From Streptomyces ruber (lineage in GTDB: Bacteria; Actinomycetota; Actinomycetes; Streptomycetales; Streptomycetaceae), in assembly GCF_014648075.1 (NCBI RefSeq), contig NZ_BMQK01000003.1, forward strand, positions 186,001 to 250,000: a stretch of 64,000 nt of DNA, in the 5' to 3' direction. Of the stretch, positions 50,724 through 59,938 are shown one piece after another. Each line of letters starts with the position of its first letter. The first letter of the stretch is position 1. The position numbers and the translations under genes were made by a program. The notes under the pieces are model-generated. The model made no database searches, was not told the origin of the DNA, and worked only from the letters and a program-made list of their open reading frames with translations.

Positions 50724-51698
50724 ATGAGCACTCTGCCGGTCATCGCGGCCGTCGACGGATCGGAGGGCAGTCTGCGCGCCCTGGACTGGGCCGCGGCGGC
50801 CGCCGGGGCGCGCGGGGCGCCGTTGCGCGTCGTCCATGTGCGGCGGGACGCGTTGCCCGCGCCCTGGGCCCAGCTCGAGGTGCTGGCCTCCGTGCCGCCC
50901 GATCCCGTCGACGACGAGGTCCTCGACCGGGCACGGGCGCGGCTGGCGGACCGCGCCGACCCGTCGACCGTCGCGTACGCCGGCCTGACGGGCGCCCCCG
51001 AGGCCGCCCTGTCCGAGCTGGGCCGCAGCGCACAGCTCCTGGTGCTCGGCTCACGCGGCCGGGGCGGGTTCGCCGGCCTGGTCCTGGGCTCCAGCAGCAT
51101 GGCCGCCGCGCGGGACGCCGAGTGCCCCGTGGTCGTGGTGCCGCCGCCCGGACGTGAGGTCCACGAGGGCCCGTCGCCCGCCCCGGGGCCGCGCGTCGTC
51201 GTCGGGCTGCACATCGACAACCCCGACGGCGCCCCGCTCGCGTTCGCGTTCGCGGAGGCCGGGCGGCGCGGCGCCCGTGTGCAAGTGGTGGCCGCGTACC
51301 CGTGGCCGCTGCGGGGGTGGACGGCGCCCGGGGACTTCTCGCCCCCGGTGATCGACCCGGACGCCGTCGCCCGGGAGACCCGCACCCTGGCGGAGCGCTC
51401 CACCGCACCGCACCGGGAGCGGCACCCGGACGTCGACGTGGAGTTCACCGTGCCCGCGGGCGACGCGGCCGGCCATCTCGTGGCCGCGTCCGAGGACGCC
51501 GAACTCGTGGTGGTGGGGCGCCACCGCCGGCGCCTCCTGGCACCCGCCCGCATGCTCGGCTCCGTCACCCACGCCGTCCTGCTGCACGCGGCGAGCCCGG
51601 TCGCGGTGGTACCGCCGACGCCGGACGGGTCGGTGGGGAACGGCACCGGGAGCGGGACCGAGCACACGGACGGGAACAAGGACGGGGACGAGCCCTGA
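50724..51698 (+). CDS. Universal stress protein, two tandem USP domains
   Basis: A 324-residue protein from ATG 50724 with GGAGG upstream. The first USP domain (about 1-140) has [20 protein letters not shown] and ends [20 protein letters not shown], the ATP-binding G-2x-G-9x-G(S/T) motif. The second (about 155-300) has [15 protein letters not shown] and [20 protein letters not shown], where the ATP motif is altered, so only the first half may bind nucleotide. The C-terminus is a short charged Gly/Thr tail. These proteins support dormancy, hypoxia and stress survival in actinobacteria. It stands alone, followed by a long gene-free stretch. Confidence 0.92.
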   Translation: MSTLPVIAAVDGSEGSLRALDWAAAAAGARGAPLRVVHVRRDALPAPWAQLEVLASVPPDPVDDEVLDRARARLADRADPSTVAYAGLTGAPEAALSELGRSAQLLVLGSRGRGGFAGLVLGSSSMAAARDAECPVVVVPPPGREVHEGPSPAPGPRVVVGLHIDNPDGAPLAFAFAEAGRRGARVQVVAAYPWPLRGWTAPGDFSPPVIDPDAVARETRTLAERSTAPHRERHPDVDVEFTVPAGDAAGHLVAASEDAELVVVGRHRRRLLAPARMLGSVTHAVLLHAASPVAVVPPTPDGSVGNGTGSGTEHTDGNKDGDEP

Positions 51699-51888
51699 AC
51701 CCGACCCGCCCACGCGCCACGGCGCGCGGCTGAGGTGGAGCGCTGACCGTCCGGCGTCGGGTGCCGCGCGGCACCCGCGCGCGCCGCGCGGCCGTGCCCC
51801 ACGTGGCCCGGACCGGAGGGGAAGGCCGACCGTCCGGCCTCCGGCGCCGCGTCCAGACGTCCGGTATCCGGCGAGCGACGCCTGGCAT

Positions 51889-52048
51889 CTGGCTCTGGCT
51901 CCGGCTCTGGCTCTGGTTCCGGTTCTGGTTCCGGCTCCGGTTCTGGCTCTGGTTCCGGTTCTGGCTCTGGTTCCGGTTCTGGCTCCGGTTCCGGCTCCGG
52001 ATGTGGCTCCGGTTCCGGCTCTGGTTCCGGCTCTTGCTCCAGCTCCGG
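51889..52048. repeat. Hexamer tandem repeat (GGYTCY)
   Basis: About 26 copies of a 6-bp unit, GGCTCT, GGTTCC, GGTTCT or GGCTCC, in mixed order. On the minus strand one frame would encode Glu-Pro repeats, on the plus strand Leu-Trp/Arg-Phe repeats, but no gene start, ribosome site or flanking domain supports translation. Confidence 0.9.
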
Positions 52049-52544
52049 CATCCGGCGCCCGACATCCGGCGCCCGACTCCGGCATCCGACGTCCAGCGCC
52101 GGGTCCTGGCGAACGGCGTCCGGCATCCAGCGGGCGGCGGTGGGCCGCCGTGCGGCGGGTGCCGGCCGTTCGGACGACCGGACCCGTACCCGCCGGCCCG
52201 TCCGGGGCCGCCGCGGCCCCGGACGGAGGGCGCCGACCCCGCCGTACGGCGGGCCCGCGCCGAGGGCCGCCGACGCACCGGGCGCACGCGGCCGGCGCAC
52301 GCGTACCGCCCCGCCCGGCAACGGTCAGCGCACACGTACCGTCCCGTTCCGCCCCGCCCCGCCCCGCCCGACAGCGGACGGCTGTCCGGCACGCGCTGTC
52401 GTCATGCCTCGTGCGCCCACTGTCCCGCGACGATCACAACCGCATCGCACCAGGTCCCGAGCGCCGGGGACGGGCGCTTCGCCCCCTCCCGTCCGCCCCG
52501 TCCCCCCTCCCTCTCCCGCACGTCATCGATTCCGGCCGTGCACG

Positions 52545-52550
52545 TACCAT
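52545..52550 (+). promoter_or_regulatory. Leaderless -10 box
   Basis: TACCAT ends 6 nt before ATG 52557, the layout of leaderless Streptomyces genes. No ribosome site is present. A -35 box is not evident. Confidence 0.55.
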
Positions 52551-52556
52551 GGCCGC

Positions 52557-53054
52557 ATGTCCTTCCTCCGCCGCCGCAGTGCCACCCCCGCCGGGCCCGA
52601 CTTCGACGTACTGGCCATGGACCCGGGCGACTGGCCCGGCAATCTCGGGGCGGGCCTGCTGCCCGCCCCCGACGGCAGCTGCCAGGGCGTCTTCCTGCGG
52701 TACGACCTGTTCGGCGGCCGGGGCCCCGCGATGATCATCGGCAATCTGCCGGAGGGCTCCCCGGCGCGGGAGACCGAGGAGGGGGAGATCCCGTTCGAGG
52801 TGGCCCAGCTGCTGCTGGCGCTGGACAACGACGAGGAGGTCACCGTCGTCGGGTCGGAGGACGTTCCCGTGATGCAGGGCGACAACCTGCTCATCGTGCG
52901 GCGCCTCAAACTCTCCGAGGGCCGGATCTCCTGCGTCCAGTTCGACCGCAGCGACAACGTCCTGGTGACCATCGCCGCCTGGGACCGCCCCATCACGGAC
53001 GACCTGTACGCGCTGCTGAAGCCGCTGCCGGCGGAGCTGTTCCAGCAGGGCTGA
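52557..53054 (+). CDS. Conserved hypothetical protein
   Basis: A 165-residue acidic cytosolic protein (FLRRRSATPAGPDFDVLAMD, LLLALDNDEEVTVVGSEDVP, VLVTIAAWDRPITDDLYALL). It is well behaved in codon use and composition, and I have a sense of having seen such proteins in many Streptomyces genomes, but I cannot name a domain. It may be a mixed alpha/beta fold with a hydrophobic core and no catalytic signature. ATG 52557 seems leaderless. A perfect 16-bp hairpin follows its stop. Function unknown. Confidence 0.75.
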   Translation: MSFLRRRSATPAGPDFDVLAMDPGDWPGNLGAGLLPAPDGSCQGVFLRYDLFGGRGPAMIIGNLPEGSPARETEEGEIPFEVAQLLLALDNDEEVTVVGSEDVPVMQGDNLLIVRRLKLSEGRISCVQFDRSDNVLVTIAAWDRPITDDLYALLKPLPAELFQQG

Positions 53055-53067
53055 GCGGAGCGACCGC

Positions 53068-53102
53068 ACGGGGGCCGGGGTGCCACGCACCCCGGCCCCC
53101 GT
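53068..53102. terminator. Bidirectional hairpin terminator
   Basis: A perfect 16-bp stem (53068-53083 with 53087-53102) and a CAC loop fill most of the gap between the convergent hypothetical and amidase genes. Confidence 0.85.
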
Positions 53103-53108
53103 CGTGCG

Positions 53109-55091
53109 CTACCCGGCCGACCCGAGCACCTGGACGTCCGCCGCCCGGACGTACGCCACCCGGTGGCCGAACTGGATCCCGTAGTACCGGTCCTCGCCGG
53201 TCACCACCCGGTGCCCGGACGTGTCGAAGGCCGGCGCGTGGAAGTACTCGCCGGGCACCTCGCCGCCGATCACGTACCGCTGGCCCGCGGGCAGCCGGTA
53301 CGGCAGCCGGGAGACCGGCTGGGCCGGCACGCCCGCCGGGTAGGCGCCCTTCTCCGGGTACGCCCTGCCGTACACGGGGATCTGGGCGACCCCCCTTCTG
53401 GGAGTGACGACCGATCCGGACGCGTGCAACGCCGTCGGCCGGTCCGACGGGTCGTGGAACCAGGCCTTCTGGCCCAGGTACCAGATCGCCGTCCAGTCGC
53501 CCGAGCGGTCCGCCACCGCGTACTGCTGGCCGGTGGAGACCCGCGAGCCGATGTCGTTCACGTCGGTCGTCGATCCGCCGCCGCCCGGGCGCAGGCCGAT
53601 GTCCCTGACCAGCGGTGAGGTCGCGTCGGGGCGCACGTGGAGGCGTACGGCGCTGGAACCGTGCGCCGCGCACGGCTTGCCCGCGCCCGTGCAACCGGTG
53701 AACTGCGGCCGGTGCGCCGCGAACTCGGGAGCGATGGTCACCAGGCCGCCCTGCGGACCGGCCGTGGCCGTGAACGGCTTGCCCAGCAGCGTGAAGTAGT
53801 GCTGCCAGTCCCAGTACGGGCCCGGGTCGGTGTGCATGCCCGGGATGTTCGAGCCGAGCGCCCCGGGGACGTTGTCGTGGCCGAGGATGTGCTGACGGTC
53901 CAGCGGGATGCGGTACTTGGCGGCGAGGTACCGCACCAGACGCGCCGACGAGCGGTACATCGCCTCGGTGTACCAGGCGTCCGGCGAGGCGAGGAACCCC
54001 TCGTGCTCCAGGCCGATCGAGGTCGAGTTGACGTACCAGTTCCCCGCGTGCCAGCCCACGTCCTTGGTCCTCAGGTGCTGGGCGACGTGACCGTCGGTGG
54101 AGCGCAGCGAGTAGTGCCACGCGACGTAGGCCGGGTTCTGGACCAGCTGCAGCGTCCTGTCCCAGGTCTCCTCGGTGTCGTGGACGACGATGTACTCGAT
54201 CCGCTGGGACGCCGGACGGTCGGCCTTGTCGTGGTTGCCGTACTTGCCCGCGCCCAGGTCCTTGTACGGCGCGGGCAGCCACTCGCAGGACACGGTCGCC
54301 GGGCACTCCGTGCCCTCGGTGGCCGCCGCGCGCAGCCCGGCCCGCGCGAGCTGTGCGGTGTCGGGCCGCAGACCGGGCTCGGCGGCGAGCGTCACCCGCT
54401 CACCGGAGTCCGTGGTGCGCCGCTCGCCGGTGCGCAGCACCTCGAAGACGTCGTCGGCGTACGCGGCCGCCGTCGCGCGGTCGTCCGCGCCGGAGAACCG
54501 TGCCACCGCCGCGTACCAGTCGGCCGGATCGGTGCTCGTGGGCCGGCCGAGCTCCCGCTGCGCGGCGGCGAGCAGTGCCGCCCCGCCCGTCACGTTGGCC
54601 GCGGCGTCCGTGCGCAGCCTCCCGGCCGGGATGCCGGTCAGCTCGGCGGCCCGTGGCAATGTGCGCAGGCGGTAGGGGAGTCGGGCTTCCCGGGGCAGGT
54701 CGGCAGGGGGCGGTGGCAGCGGCCTCGACTCGTCGCCGCGGGGGTCCTCCGTGCCCTCGCTGTGGTGCGGGGCCCCGGCGAGGGCCGTACGGGCGTCGGT
54801 CAGGTGCATCGGACCGTAGCCGCCCGTGACACTCGGCGCCCCGCCGTGTGCGTCCCAGCGGGACTGGAGGTAGGAGACGCCGAGGAGCACGCTCCGCGGT
54901 ACGTCGTACCGGGCGGCCGCGGCGGTGAAGGCGTCCTGGAGCCGGCCGGCGGAGTCCCGGGCCGTACCGGCGGGCGGGGCCGCGCCGAGCAGGGGCAGCA
55001 GCAGCGCCGCCGAGGCGACGGTGACCGCTGCCGTCCCGCGTGCGCGTCTGGGCCGGGCGGCGGGCCTCGGATCGGTGGGGGAACGTCGCAA
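53109..55091 (-). CDS. Secreted N-acetylmuramoyl-L-alanine amidase with SH3-like C-terminus
   Basis: A 660-residue exported protein. TTG 55091 has AGGAGG five bases upstream. A signal sequence (TVASAALLLPLLGAAPP) precedes a region of about 180 residues with a lysozyme-like helical look (AAARYDVPRSVLLGVSYLQS). The central domain is Amidase_2/PGRP: IEYIVVHDTEETWDRTLQLV (first zinc His), WHYSLRSTDGHVAQ, VGWHAGNWYVNSTSIGLEHE and QHILGHDNVPGALG with the later zinc ligands. The C-terminal 230 residues contain SH3-like repeats (LHVRPDATSPLVRDIG; WYLGQKAWFHDP). It cuts the amide bond between muramic acid and L-Ala in cell walls. Confidence 0.93.
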   Translation of the reverse strand: MRRSPTDPRPAARPRRARGTAAVTVASAALLLPLLGAAPPAGTARDSAGRLQDAFTAAAARYDVPRSVLLGVSYLQSRWDAHGGAPSVTGGYGPMHLTDARTALAGAPHHSEGTEDPRGDESRPLPPPPADLPREARLPYRLRTLPRAAELTGIPAGRLRTDAAANVTGGAALLAAAQRELGRPTSTDPADWYAAVARFSGADDRATAAAYADDVFEVLRTGERRTTDSGERVTLAAEPGLRPDTAQLARAGLRAAATEGTECPATVSCEWLPAPYKDLGAGKYGNHDKADRPASQRIEYIVVHDTEETWDRTLQLVQNPAYVAWHYSLRSTDGHVAQHLRTKDVGWHAGNWYVNSTSIGLEHEGFLASPDAWYTEAMYRSSARLVRYLAAKYRIPLDRQHILGHDNVPGALGSNIPGMHTDPGPYWDWQHYFTLLGKPFTATAGPQGGLVTIAPEFAAHRPQFTGCTGAGKPCAAHGSSAVRLHVRPDATSPLVRDIGLRPGGGGSTTDVNDIGSRVSTGQQYAVADRSGDWTAIWYLGQKAWFHDPSDRPTALHASGSVVTPRRGVAQIPVYGRAYPEKGAYPAGVPAQPVSRLPYRLPAGQRYVIGGEVPGEYFHAPAFDTSGHRVVTGEDRYYGIQFGHRVAYVRAADVQVLGSAG

Positions 55092-55198
55092 AGCAGCCTC
55101 CTGGAACGGTCGGGCCGGGGCGGGAGGGAACGCGCGATGCGGTGCCGATGTCGTGGGAGAAGCGGCGCGGGGCGCCCTGCGGCCTCCGGCGTGGGTCA

Positions 55199-55227
55199 GT
55201 GGTACCGGCTCGTCGGCGCACCGTCAA
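55199..55227 (-). promoter_or_regulatory. Promoter of the amidase gene
   Basis: TTGACG (55227-55222) and TACCAC (55204-55199) with an exact 17-nt spacer on the minus strand, about 100 bp before TTG 55091. It lies in the 311-bp gap up to the phosphotransferase gene, which otherwise holds a tandem duplication and terminator but no gene. Confidence 0.55.
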
Positions 55228-55320
55228 TCATGCCCACGCAAAGGCGGTTCGCGATGTCATTCGAGGTGAGGAAGAGTTTTTCACGGTGGTGGCCGTGGGG
55301 TCCGAGGGACACGGCGGATC

Positions 55321-55358
55321 GCGGACACGGCGAAGGCCCGCGGACACGGCGAAGGCCC
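55321..55358. repeat. 19-bp tandem duplication
   Basis: The 19-bp unit GCGGACACGGCGAAGGCCC occurs twice in a row (55321-55339, 55340-55358). The second copy overlaps the left arm of the hairpin at 55354-55391. Confidence 0.85.
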
Positions 55359-55391
55359 GCGGTGCGCCGTTGTCCGGGCGCGCCGCGGGCC
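55354..55391 (-). terminator. Terminator of the phosphotransferase gene
   Basis: A 15-bp stem with one T-G pair: outer arms GGCCCGCGG/CCGCGGGCC, inner GCGCC/GGCGC, loop of 8 nt. It lies 12 bp after the phosphotransferase stop on the minus strand. Confidence 0.75.
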
Positions 55392-55402
55392 GTCGTCCCC
55401 CG

Positions 55403-56542
55403 TCAGCGAGTGCCGACCGCCGCCCGGACAGCCCGGCGGGCGAGCTGGCAGTCGTCGTGCAGCCGCCTCAGCAGCAGCCGCTGTTCCTCGCCGGTCGGCG
55501 CGGCGCCCGGGTGGGCCGGTCCCGGGGCCGTCGGGGCCGTCTCGTGCATCGAACGCTGCACGGCCGTCTCGTAGGTGCGGATCTCCCGGGTCAGCACGAG
55601 CATCAGGTTCACCAGGAACGCGTCCCGTGACGCCGGCCCCGCCGACTGCGCGATCTGGCTGATCTGGCGGCGCGCGACCGGGGCGTCCCCGAGCACCGCC
55701 CAGAGCGTCGCCAGATCGTAGCCCGGCAGGTACCAGCCCGCGTGCTCCCAGTCGACCAGCACCGGGCCCGCCGGCGAGAGCAGGATGTTCGACAGCAGGG
55801 CGTCGCCGTGGCAGAACTGCCCCAGTCCCTGCCGGCCCGCCGAGTGCGCGATGCCGTGCACCAGCTTCTGCAGGTCTCCCATGTCCCGGTCCGTGAGCAG
55901 GCCCAGGTCGTGGAAGCGGGCGATCCGCTCCGCGTAGTCCAGCGGGGCGTCGAACATGCCCGGCGGAGGCCGCCACGCGTTCAGCCGGCAGATCGCTCCG
56001 AGCGCCGCCCGGATGTCCGCGCGGGCCGGGGCCTCCACCGGATGCCGCTGCAGGGCGGCCGCCCGGCCCGGCATCCGCTCGATCACCAGTGTGCAGTTGT
56101 CCGGGTCCGCCGCGATCAGCCGTGGCACCCTGGCGGGCGGCCGGTGCCTCACGAACGAGCGGTATACAGCTATTTCGTGCCTGCTCCGGTCCGTCCAGAT
56201 CGGGGAGTGGTCCAGCAGGCACTTGGCGACGGCCGTGGTGCGGCCCGTCGTGCCGACGAGGAGCACGGAGCGCCCGCTTCGGCGCAGCACCTGCACGGGA
56301 GTGAACTCCGGGCAGATGCGATGCACCGAAGCGATCGCCGCGCGCAGCTGCGCGCCCTGGGCGCCGGACAAGTCGAGTCTCCCGCTGAGCGGTTGGGGGC
56401 CGGGCCCCGGAGCGCGCCGCGGGCGGCCGGCACCGAGCACGGCGCCCGCCGGGCGCGCGGGTTCGAGGTAGGGACCGCCACCCCCGGGGCGGGGACGCAG
56501 CGACCGGGGAGGGGCGGACACGGAGGACGACGCTGCGTGCAT
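55403..56542 (-). CDS. Aminoglycoside phosphotransferase-fold (APH) kinase
   Basis: A 379-residue protein with the APH/choline-kinase fold. [14 protein letters not shown] gives the ATP-binding Lys; [14 protein letters not shown] is the Brenner-type HGDxxxxN catalytic motif, and VLVDWEHAG the metal-binding DW motif. The first 55 residues are Pro/Gly-rich and disordered. This type of APH gene divergent from an NsdA-like regulator is a recurrent Streptomyces arrangement in my memory; its substrate is unknown and resistance to aminoglycosides should not be assumed. Start ATG 56542. Confidence 0.85.
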   Translation of the reverse strand: MHAASSSVSAPPRSLRPRPGGGGPYLEPARPAGAVLGAGRPRRAPGPGPQPLSGRLDLSGAQGAQLRAAIASVHRICPEFTPVQVLRRSGRSVLLVGTTGRTTAVAKCLLDHSPIWTDRSRHEIAVYRSFVRHRPPARVPRLIAADPDNCTLVIERMPGRAAALQRHPVEAPARADIRAALGAICRLNAWRPPPGMFDAPLDYAERIARFHDLGLLTDRDMGDLQKLVHGIAHSAGRQGLGQFCHGDALLSNILLSPAGPVLVDWEHAGWYLPGYDLATLWAVLGDAPVARRQISQIAQSAGPASRDAFLVNLMLVLTREIRTYETAVQRSMHETAPTAPGPAHPGAAPTGEEQRLLLRRLHDDCQLARRAVRAAVGTR

Positions 56543-56777
56543 GGGCGAAACAGATCCCTTCGTGTGCCGGAGAGTTCAGCGCGCAACCCGGCCCGGCCGC
56601 CCTGGTCGCACCCTGGGGAATGTCCTGCGGCGACCGGGTCGGGATGGCGCGTTCCTACCCGACACCCGATCGCCGGTGGCACACCATCTGGCGTGCCCTG
56701 GCGAACCCTGGCGAATAGTCCCGCGACAACTGACACAGGGCTACTGTCAAGTCAGCCGAGAACCCTGGGGGCTTGAC

Positions 56778-58277
56778 GTGAGCGGACAACCCAACACCCG
56801 TCTCGCGGACCTGTTCGGCCTGGCCGGCTGGTCCAAGGGTGAACTCGCGAGGCTGGTCAACCGGCAGGCGGCGGCCATGGGCCACCCCCAGCTGGCCACG
56901 GACACCTCGCGGGTGCGGCGCTGGATCGACATGGGAGAGATCCCGCGCGATCCCGTGCCGCGGGTGCTGGCGGCGCTGTTCACCGAGCGTCTCGGCCGTG
57001 TCGTGACCATCGAGGATCTCGGTCTGGTCCGGCACGGGCGCACGGGGAAACGGCAGGGCGGCGGGAGTGCGGAACATCCCGACGGAGTGCCGTGGGCGCC
57101 CGAGCGGACCGCCGCGGTCCTCACCGAATTCACGGGAATGGACCTCATGCTCAACCGACGCGGCTTGGTGGGCGCGGGCGCCGCGCTCGCCGCAGGATCC
57201 GCACTCAGCAGCGCCATGCACGACTGGCTGCACGCCGATCCGGCCCTCGCGGCCGACGCTCCCCGACTCGACGACCCCCTGCACGCCGACCCCGCCGGGT
57301 TCGACCGTTACGAGGCCGCCCCCATCGGGTGGCAGGAGATCGAGGAACTGGAGCGCTCGGTCGAGGTGTTCCGGGCCTGGGACGCATCCCGCGGCGGCGG
57401 GCTGCAGCGCAAGGCTGTCGTGGGACAGCTCAACGAGGTGGGCGGCATGCTCGCCTACCGTCACCCCGACCATCTGCAGCGGCGCCTGTGGGGCGTCGCC
57501 GCCAACCTCGCCGTCCTCGCGGGCTGGATGTCGCACGACGTCGGCCTGGAGCCCACGGCGCAGAAGTACTTCGTCATCGCCGCCCATGCGGCCAGAGAGG
57601 GCGGTGACCGGCCGCGCGCCGGCGAGGCGCTCTCCCGGGCGGCCCGCCAGATGGTGCACCTGGGCCGGCCCGACGACGCGCTCGACCTGATGAAGCTCGC
57701 CAAGTCCGGATCCGGCGACGAGGTGCTGCCGCGGACCAGGGCCATGCTCTACACCATCGAGGCCTGGGCGCAGGCGTCGATGGGCAAGGGCCAGGCCATG
57801 CGGCGCACCCTCGGCGAGGCGGAGGAGCTGTTCGTCTCCGACAAGGGGGACGTGCCGCCGCCGAGCTGGATGCAGATGTTCGACGAGGCGGACATGCACG
57901 GCATGCAGGCCCTCGCGTACCGCACCCTCGCCGAGCACGAGCCGGCCGCGGCCGGTGACGCGCAGCGCCACGCCAAACAGGCGCTGGAGCTGCGGGAGGC
58001 GGGGCGGGACCGGTCGAAGATCTTCGACCACATCTCGCTGGCCTCGGCCTGCTTCATCGCCGACGACCCCGAACAGGCGGACACCTACGCCCGGCTGGCC
58101 CTGACGTCGATGGGGACGAACTCCTCCCACCGCACCTGGGACCGGCTGCGTGAGATGTACCGGCTCACCGGGCAGTACTCCAGCTTTCCGAAGATCCAGG
58201 ATCTGCGGGAGGAGATCCGGCTCGCCCTCCCCAAGGGGCAGTGGAAGTCCCTGGGGGGCAACAGCGCGCGGACGTGA
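56778..58277 (+). CDS. NsdA-like regulator with HTH and TPR-like repeats
   Basis: A 499-residue protein. The N-terminal part matches NsdA-type proteins: LFGLAGWSKGELARLVNRQA and TSRVRRWIDMGEIPRDPVPR form an unusual helix-turn-helix, ending VVTIEDLGLVRHGR near 85. A helical solenoid region follows (about 170-480) with EHEPAAAGDAQRHAKQALEL and ARLALTSMGTNSSHRTWDRL, like TPR repeats. NsdA negatively affects sporulation and antibiotic production in S. coelicolor; this is a relative, not necessarily the orthologue. GTG 56778 follows GGGGG. It is divergent from the phosphotransferase gene with a 235-bp gap, in which TACTGT at 56742-56747 may be its -10 box. Confidence 0.85.
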   Translation: MSGQPNTRLADLFGLAGWSKGELARLVNRQAAAMGHPQLATDTSRVRRWIDMGEIPRDPVPRVLAALFTERLGRVVTIEDLGLVRHGRTGKRQGGGSAEHPDGVPWAPERTAAVLTEFTGMDLMLNRRGLVGAGAALAAGSALSSAMHDWLHADPALAADAPRLDDPLHADPAGFDRYEAAPIGWQEIEELERSVEVFRAWDASRGGGLQRKAVVGQLNEVGGMLAYRHPDHLQRRLWGVAANLAVLAGWMSHDVGLEPTAQKYFVIAAHAAREGGDRPRAGEALSRAARQMVHLGRPDDALDLMKLAKSGSGDEVLPRTRAMLYTIEAWAQASMGKGQAMRRTLGEAEELFVSDKGDVPPPSWMQMFDEADMHGMQALAYRTLAEHEPAAAGDAQRHAKQALELREAGRDRSKIFDHISLASACFIADDPEQADTYARLALTSMGTNSSHRTWDRLREMYRLTGQYSSFPKIQDLREEIRLALPKGQWKSLGGNSART

Positions 58278-58313
58278 CGGCGTTCGGGTTCACGTCCACG
58301 CTCGCGTTCATGT

Positions 58314-59744
58314 TCAGGAGAGGACCCGCGCGACGAGCACACAGGCGTCGTCCTCGCGTTCGGTCCCGCCGAACTCCTCGATGACTGTCCGTACGCAGTC
58401 CTGGGCGGTGCGGGCCCCGTCGAGGCGGGGGGCGAGAGCGAGCAGCCGCTCGGTGGCCGCGGTGCCGCCGTGCCGGGGGACCAGTCCGTCGGTGTGCAGG
58501 AGCAGCAGGTCGCCGTGGAGGAGGGCGACCTCGGCCTGTCCGTAGGCGGCGCCCGAGGTGGCGCCGAGGAGAACGCCCTCCGGCGCCGTCAGCCGGCGCC
58601 CCGTCCCGTCGCGGAACAGCAGCGGGGCGGGGTGCCCGGCCCGGGCCCAGGTGAGGACGCGGGTCTCCGGCCGGTAGCGGCAGCACACGGCGCTGCCGAG
58701 GGCGGGCTGGACGGTGGCGTCGAGCAGCTGGTTGAGCCGGCCCATGATGTCGCCCGGCCCGGTACCGGTCATTGCCATGCCGCGCAGGGCGCCGATCAGC
58801 ATCGCCATGCCCGAAGTGACGGAGACCCCGTGTCCGGTGAGGTCGCCGACGGTCAGCAGGGTGTCGCCGCCGGGCAGTTCGAGGGCGTCGTACCAGTCGC
58901 CGCCGACCATCTCGCCGGCCGAGGAGGGCAGGTAGCGGGCGGCCAGGTCCAGCGCCTCGGGGCCCTGCCGCGGCAGCCGCAGGGAGCCCTGCCACGGTGG
59001 CAGCACTGCCTCCTGCAGCTCGACCGCGAGGCGGTGTTCGGTCCGGGCGAGCTGCCGGCGGCGTTGCAGCGAGTCACGGGTCTCGCTCACCGCCCGCTGG
59101 CTGCGCCGCAGTTCGCTGACGTCCCGCAGCACGGCCCACATGGAGGTGGTGCTGCCGTCCGCGTCGAGCACGGGCTCGCCCATCATGTGCACGGTGCGCT
59201 CGCTGCCGTCGGGGCGCACCACGCGGAACTCCCCGTCGATGCGCTGGGCGTCGACCAGGCAGTCCGTGACCATGCGGGTCAGCCGGGGACGGTCCTCGTC
59301 CAGGACCAGCGACGGCAGTTCGTCCAGGGTGAGCGGGGGAGCGGCCGGGTCCCGTCCGAGCATCCGGTACAGCTCGCCGGACCAGTTCGCCTCGTCCGTC
59401 AGCAGGTTCCACTCGGCGCTGCCGACGCGGCTGAGCAGGGAGCCGCCCGCGGGCGGGACCGCTGCGGCGGGGGCGCCGGGAGGGGCGGGGCCGTCCGGCG
59501 GGACGGGGCCCGGCCCGTCGCGCAGCTGGGCCAGATGCTCGTCCAGATCGTCGAGCTGGTGCAGGGCGAGGTCGTACAGCGCGCGGTGCCAGCGCTCCTC
59601 GGGGCCCGCCGCCTCGCTCCGGATGTCCCTGCGCACCGCGTCCACGTCGCCCCGCAGCCGCCGCGTCTGCGTGATGAGCGCGTCCACCGCTCCACGCTCG
59701 GGCGGCTGGGCGGCTGGGCGGTCCGCGGAGAGATGGGGCGGCAT
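58314..59744 (-). CDS. PAS domain-PP2C (SpoIIE-type) phosphatase
   Basis: A 476-residue cytosolic protein. A helical N-terminus (LRGDVDAVRRDIRSEAAGPE; LHQLDDLDEHLAQL) precedes a PAS/PAC domain (about 105-215, with GEFRVVRPDGSERTVHMMGE and MWAVLRDVSELRRSQR) and a PP2C-like domain (about 250-475). SSAGEMVGGDWYDALELPGG, VGDLTGHGVSVTSGMAMLIG and LLHTDGLVPRHGG hold the metal-binding Asp and Gly residues. Such proteins dephosphorylate anti-anti-sigma factors to activate SigB-type sigma factors. No anti-sigma or anti-anti-sigma gene is adjacent. ATG 59744 with GGAG upstream. Confidence 0.92.
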   Translation of the reverse strand: MPPHLSADRPAAQPPERGAVDALITQTRRLRGDVDAVRRDIRSEAAGPEERWHRALYDLALHQLDDLDEHLAQLRDGPGPVPPDGPAPPGAPAAAVPPAGGSLLSRVGSAEWNLLTDEANWSGELYRMLGRDPAAPPLTLDELPSLVLDEDRPRLTRMVTDCLVDAQRIDGEFRVVRPDGSERTVHMMGEPVLDADGSTTSMWAVLRDVSELRRSQRAVSETRDSLQRRRQLARTEHRLAVELQEAVLPPWQGSLRLPRQGPEALDLAARYLPSSAGEMVGGDWYDALELPGGDTLLTVGDLTGHGVSVTSGMAMLIGALRGMAMTGTGPGDIMGRLNQLLDATVQPALGSAVCCRYRPETRVLTWARAGHPAPLLFRDGTGRRLTAPEGVLLGATSGAAYGQAEVALLHGDLLLLHTDGLVPRHGGTAATERLLALAPRLDGARTAQDCVRTVIEEFGGTEREDDACVLVARVLS

Positions 59745-59938
59745 GACGTACTCCGATACGAGGCGGTACGACCAAGACTTGGGGCAAGGACCGGTTACGA
59801 CTGTTGCACAGCCCACGACGCGCTGTAAGGGATTTGGCAACACCCGATTCAGCGATGCTGCCGGCATATGCCGGAGGCCTTTGGAGCGCGCGTTCGACCA
59901 CCCGGATCCGGCCCGTGCGGAGTGTGCCCCGCGGCCGT

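Larger units (their letters stand above)
51699..52556. other. Repeat-rich gene-free stretch
   Basis: About 860 bp without a credible gene between the universal stress protein and the next gene. It contains the hexamer array at 51889-52048, flanked by weaker CCGGCATCCGGCG-type repeats (51840-51890 and 52045-52110) and very GC-rich sequence. Frames through the array give only dipeptide strings. The last 30 bp hold the leaderless promoter of the 52557 gene. Confidence 0.6.

Noticed and set aside
50600..52321. Long minus-strand frame with a Glu-Pro repeat
   Set aside because: The repeat comes from the hexamer array; the frame continues antisense through the universal stress protein gene and has no ribosome site or domain.
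55092..55280. c-di-AMP riboswitch upstream of the amidase gene
   Set aside because: Such riboswitches precede many actinobacterial wall hydrolase genes, but I could not find the conserved core in this short leader.
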